Below are positions 62,712-64,000 of a stretch of 64,000 bases of DNA, piece after piece. Every line of letters starts with the position of its first letter. Within the stretch, counting starts at the first letter, position 1. The notes under the pieces are model-generated. The model was not told the origin of the DNA and did not search any database. It saw only the letters and a program-made list of their open reading frames with translations. A program made the position numbers and the translations under genes. This DNA comes from Protostelium mycophagum. Taxonomy: Eukaryota; Evosea; Variosea; Protosteliida; Protosteliaceae. The stretch spans positions 1-64,000 of the forward strand of contig MZNV01001529.1 of NCBI GenBank assembly GCA_002081555.1. The letters are read 5' to 3'.

Positions 62712-63655
62712 ATGCAAACAGATCGTCAACACAGAAGAGAGGAAATAGACTCAACTGATGCCGTGAGTTCTTAATAATTTCATTTTTATGATGATCTAAC
62801 GGCTAGATACAGTTACTCATGTTATGTGAGGCCTCAGAGTCACGGCGGAAGAGACAGCGCACAGACAGTGGAGATGCCTCTCCTCGTTTTAATCTCTCCT
62901 CATCGAGCGGAGACGAACACGCCAGTGGCAGTGACGACGAGTCATCGACAGAAGCAGCCACTCTTTCAGCCATAACCAACCTTGTACATAATCACGCCGC
63001 CGTTGTCTCTTCATCAGATTGGATGGAGAAGTACAATCGAATTAGAGCCACAATCAACACAGCACAACCACCCTCTGCAGAGGATGTACGGTGGTTGAAC
63101 GAGCAGATCACCGAATTAAGGAAGATGAACCTTAGCCCAGAGAGAACAGAGCTTTTAAAGCAGGCAGTAAACATTATCGCTTTCAACGTCAAATCCAACA
63201 TGAAGAAGACCAAAGAGGTGTCCACCACCGCTCCCTCCTCACCAGCTTGCCCTCCAGGCAGCCCAAAGAGACCCTTCGAGTCTGTGTCTTCCGAGTCCGA
63301 ATCACCAAAGGACACTCGTGGTATGAAGAGAAACCAACTCTCATCGTGGATGTGCACACAAAGACAAGACCGCAAGGCCGGAGAGCTGCCAGAATACAGA
63401 ATTAAACTGTTGAACCTTGCCGGTTTTACATGGTCGAAGGAGCACAAGAGACAACAACAAGCTGGCGTCGAGATGTCTTTAGAAGAGACCTTAGCAGTCG
63501 AAAGAGAGCTTCTTAACACACCGTCGATCCAAACATTAAGCGGCAGGGCCAAAAGAAACCACGAAATGTGGCTTACCAGATACCACGAGCTCCTCGCCTT
63601 CAGACGGAGGCATGGTCATCTTAGAGTGCCAACATTGGTCCCTGATGATGAATAA
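62712..63655 (+). CDS. helicase-associated-domain protein without a helicase
   Basis: Start MQTDRQHRREEIDSTDA at 62712; a 44-nt intron (62763-62806) joins in frame to IQLLMLCEASESRRKRQ. The N-terminal half is disordered, Ser/Asp/Glu-rich with a basic RRKRQR patch. LSSWMCTQRQDRKAGELPEYR followed by LLNLAGFTW matches the second half of a helicase-associated (HA) repeat. A second unit, MWLTRYHELLAFRRRHGHLRVP, matches only the first half and the protein ends there. So it carries one and a half HA-like units in shifted phase. HA repeats are thought to bind nucleic acid. No helicase motor lies nearby. Nuclear DNA- or RNA-binding is inferred. Confidence 0.7.
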
Positions 63656-63817
63656 ATAGAGTTTATTTATATAGAGTTTCATATTTCGTTAGAGGTGTAT
63701 TTGTTTAGAGTATAATATTTTTTCATTATGAATTTTGGTGTTTCCTGGGAATATTTGCGGAGTTGTAGTTTATCGGAGATATCTATCTACCGGGTAATTT
63801 ATGAAAGTTCGGTGTAG

Positions 63818-64000
63818 ACAAACCGCAATTACGCACGCCTGAGAGAATGCGAAGTTGACGATTTCAACGTGATCAGGATGGAGCTGCTGCCTGCTGAGGT
63901 TCAGCCTTTTGGAGAGCGTGATTTCAATAGTACAGCGTATACCAGTCAGGCGATCAAGACTGGTGCTGTGAAAGAAACTCTTCAAACATTATCATCAGCT
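63818..64000 (+). CDS. partial gene running off the window end
   Basis: From a 3' splice-like ggtgtag at 63811-63817 the frame reads TNRNYARLRECEVDDFNVIRM then ELLPAEVQPFGERDFNSTAY and is open to the last base. No stop, no recognised family. It looks coding (mixed polar and hydrophobic, no low complexity). The first exon or ATG would lie upstream in 63660-63800, where ATG 63802 is one weak candidate. Confidence 0.4.

Overview
The window is nuclear DNA from a unicellular eukaryote with a compact, intron-rich genome. Genes sit on both strands a few tens to a few hundred bases apart. Almost every gene is cut by many short GT-AG introns (commonly 40-60 nt, some apparently 26-27 nt). There are no bacterial operons, CRISPR arrays or recognisable transposons. 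The gene set points to an opisthokont, most likely a unicellular holozoan such as an ichthyosporean. It includes a Drosha-like double RNase III without a helicase, a receptor with a tyrosine-kinase-type (pseudo)kinase domain, an STK11IP orthologue, site-1 protease, CHK2, mitoferrin and an animal/fungal-type pantothenate kinase. This taxonomic call is inference from gene content, not from a marker gene.

Layout. 0-5 kb: two small unknown genes and a secreted repeat protein with dibasic processing sites. 5-9.5 kb: a two-TM class III nucleotidyl cyclase and a sirtuin. 9.8-16 kb: a coiled-coil protein, then a head-to-head pair made of an aromatic-type FAD monooxygenase and an isocyanide synthase fused to a TauD-like Fe(II)/2-oxoglutarate dioxygenase, a likely small biosynthetic cluster. 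16-22 kb: a receptor with a Thr/Ser-rich stalk, REJ-like ectodomain, GPS autoproteolysis motif, one TM helix and a degenerate tyrosine-kinase domain. 22-30 kb: OST3/6, dienelactone hydrolase, Lunapark, pantothenate kinase. 30-36 kb: CHK2-like FHA kinase and homogentisate 1,2-dioxygenase. 37-42 kb: Drosha-like RNase III and a short-chain dehydrogenase. 43-50 kb: mitoferrin, agmatine deiminase with a 5S rRNA gene inside an intron, tRNA-Trp, and a second cyclase paralogous to the first. 51-62 kb: site-1 protease with a tRNA-Gly gene inside an intron, and STK11IP. The last 2 kb hold a helicase-associated-domain protein and the start of another gene.

Working together. The monooxygenase and isocyanide synthase share a 223-bp promoter region and could act on one amino-acid-derived product. 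Most other genes are housekeeping neighbours arranged as alternating divergent and convergent pairs. Site-1 protease and OST3/6 serve the secretory pathway, and Lunapark shapes the ER. STK11IP links lysosome and LKB1/mTORC1 signalling. CHK2 and the Drosha-like enzyme are nuclear.

Beyond genes, several short sequence words recur across introns and spacers: TCGTTGTAGA, GAAATTTC pairs, GCGGC-NNN-GCCGC palindromes, CACGGTTA and TTGGCGGGAAA. Exon joins were inferred by eye from frame and homology, so exact splice sites and some start codons are provisional.
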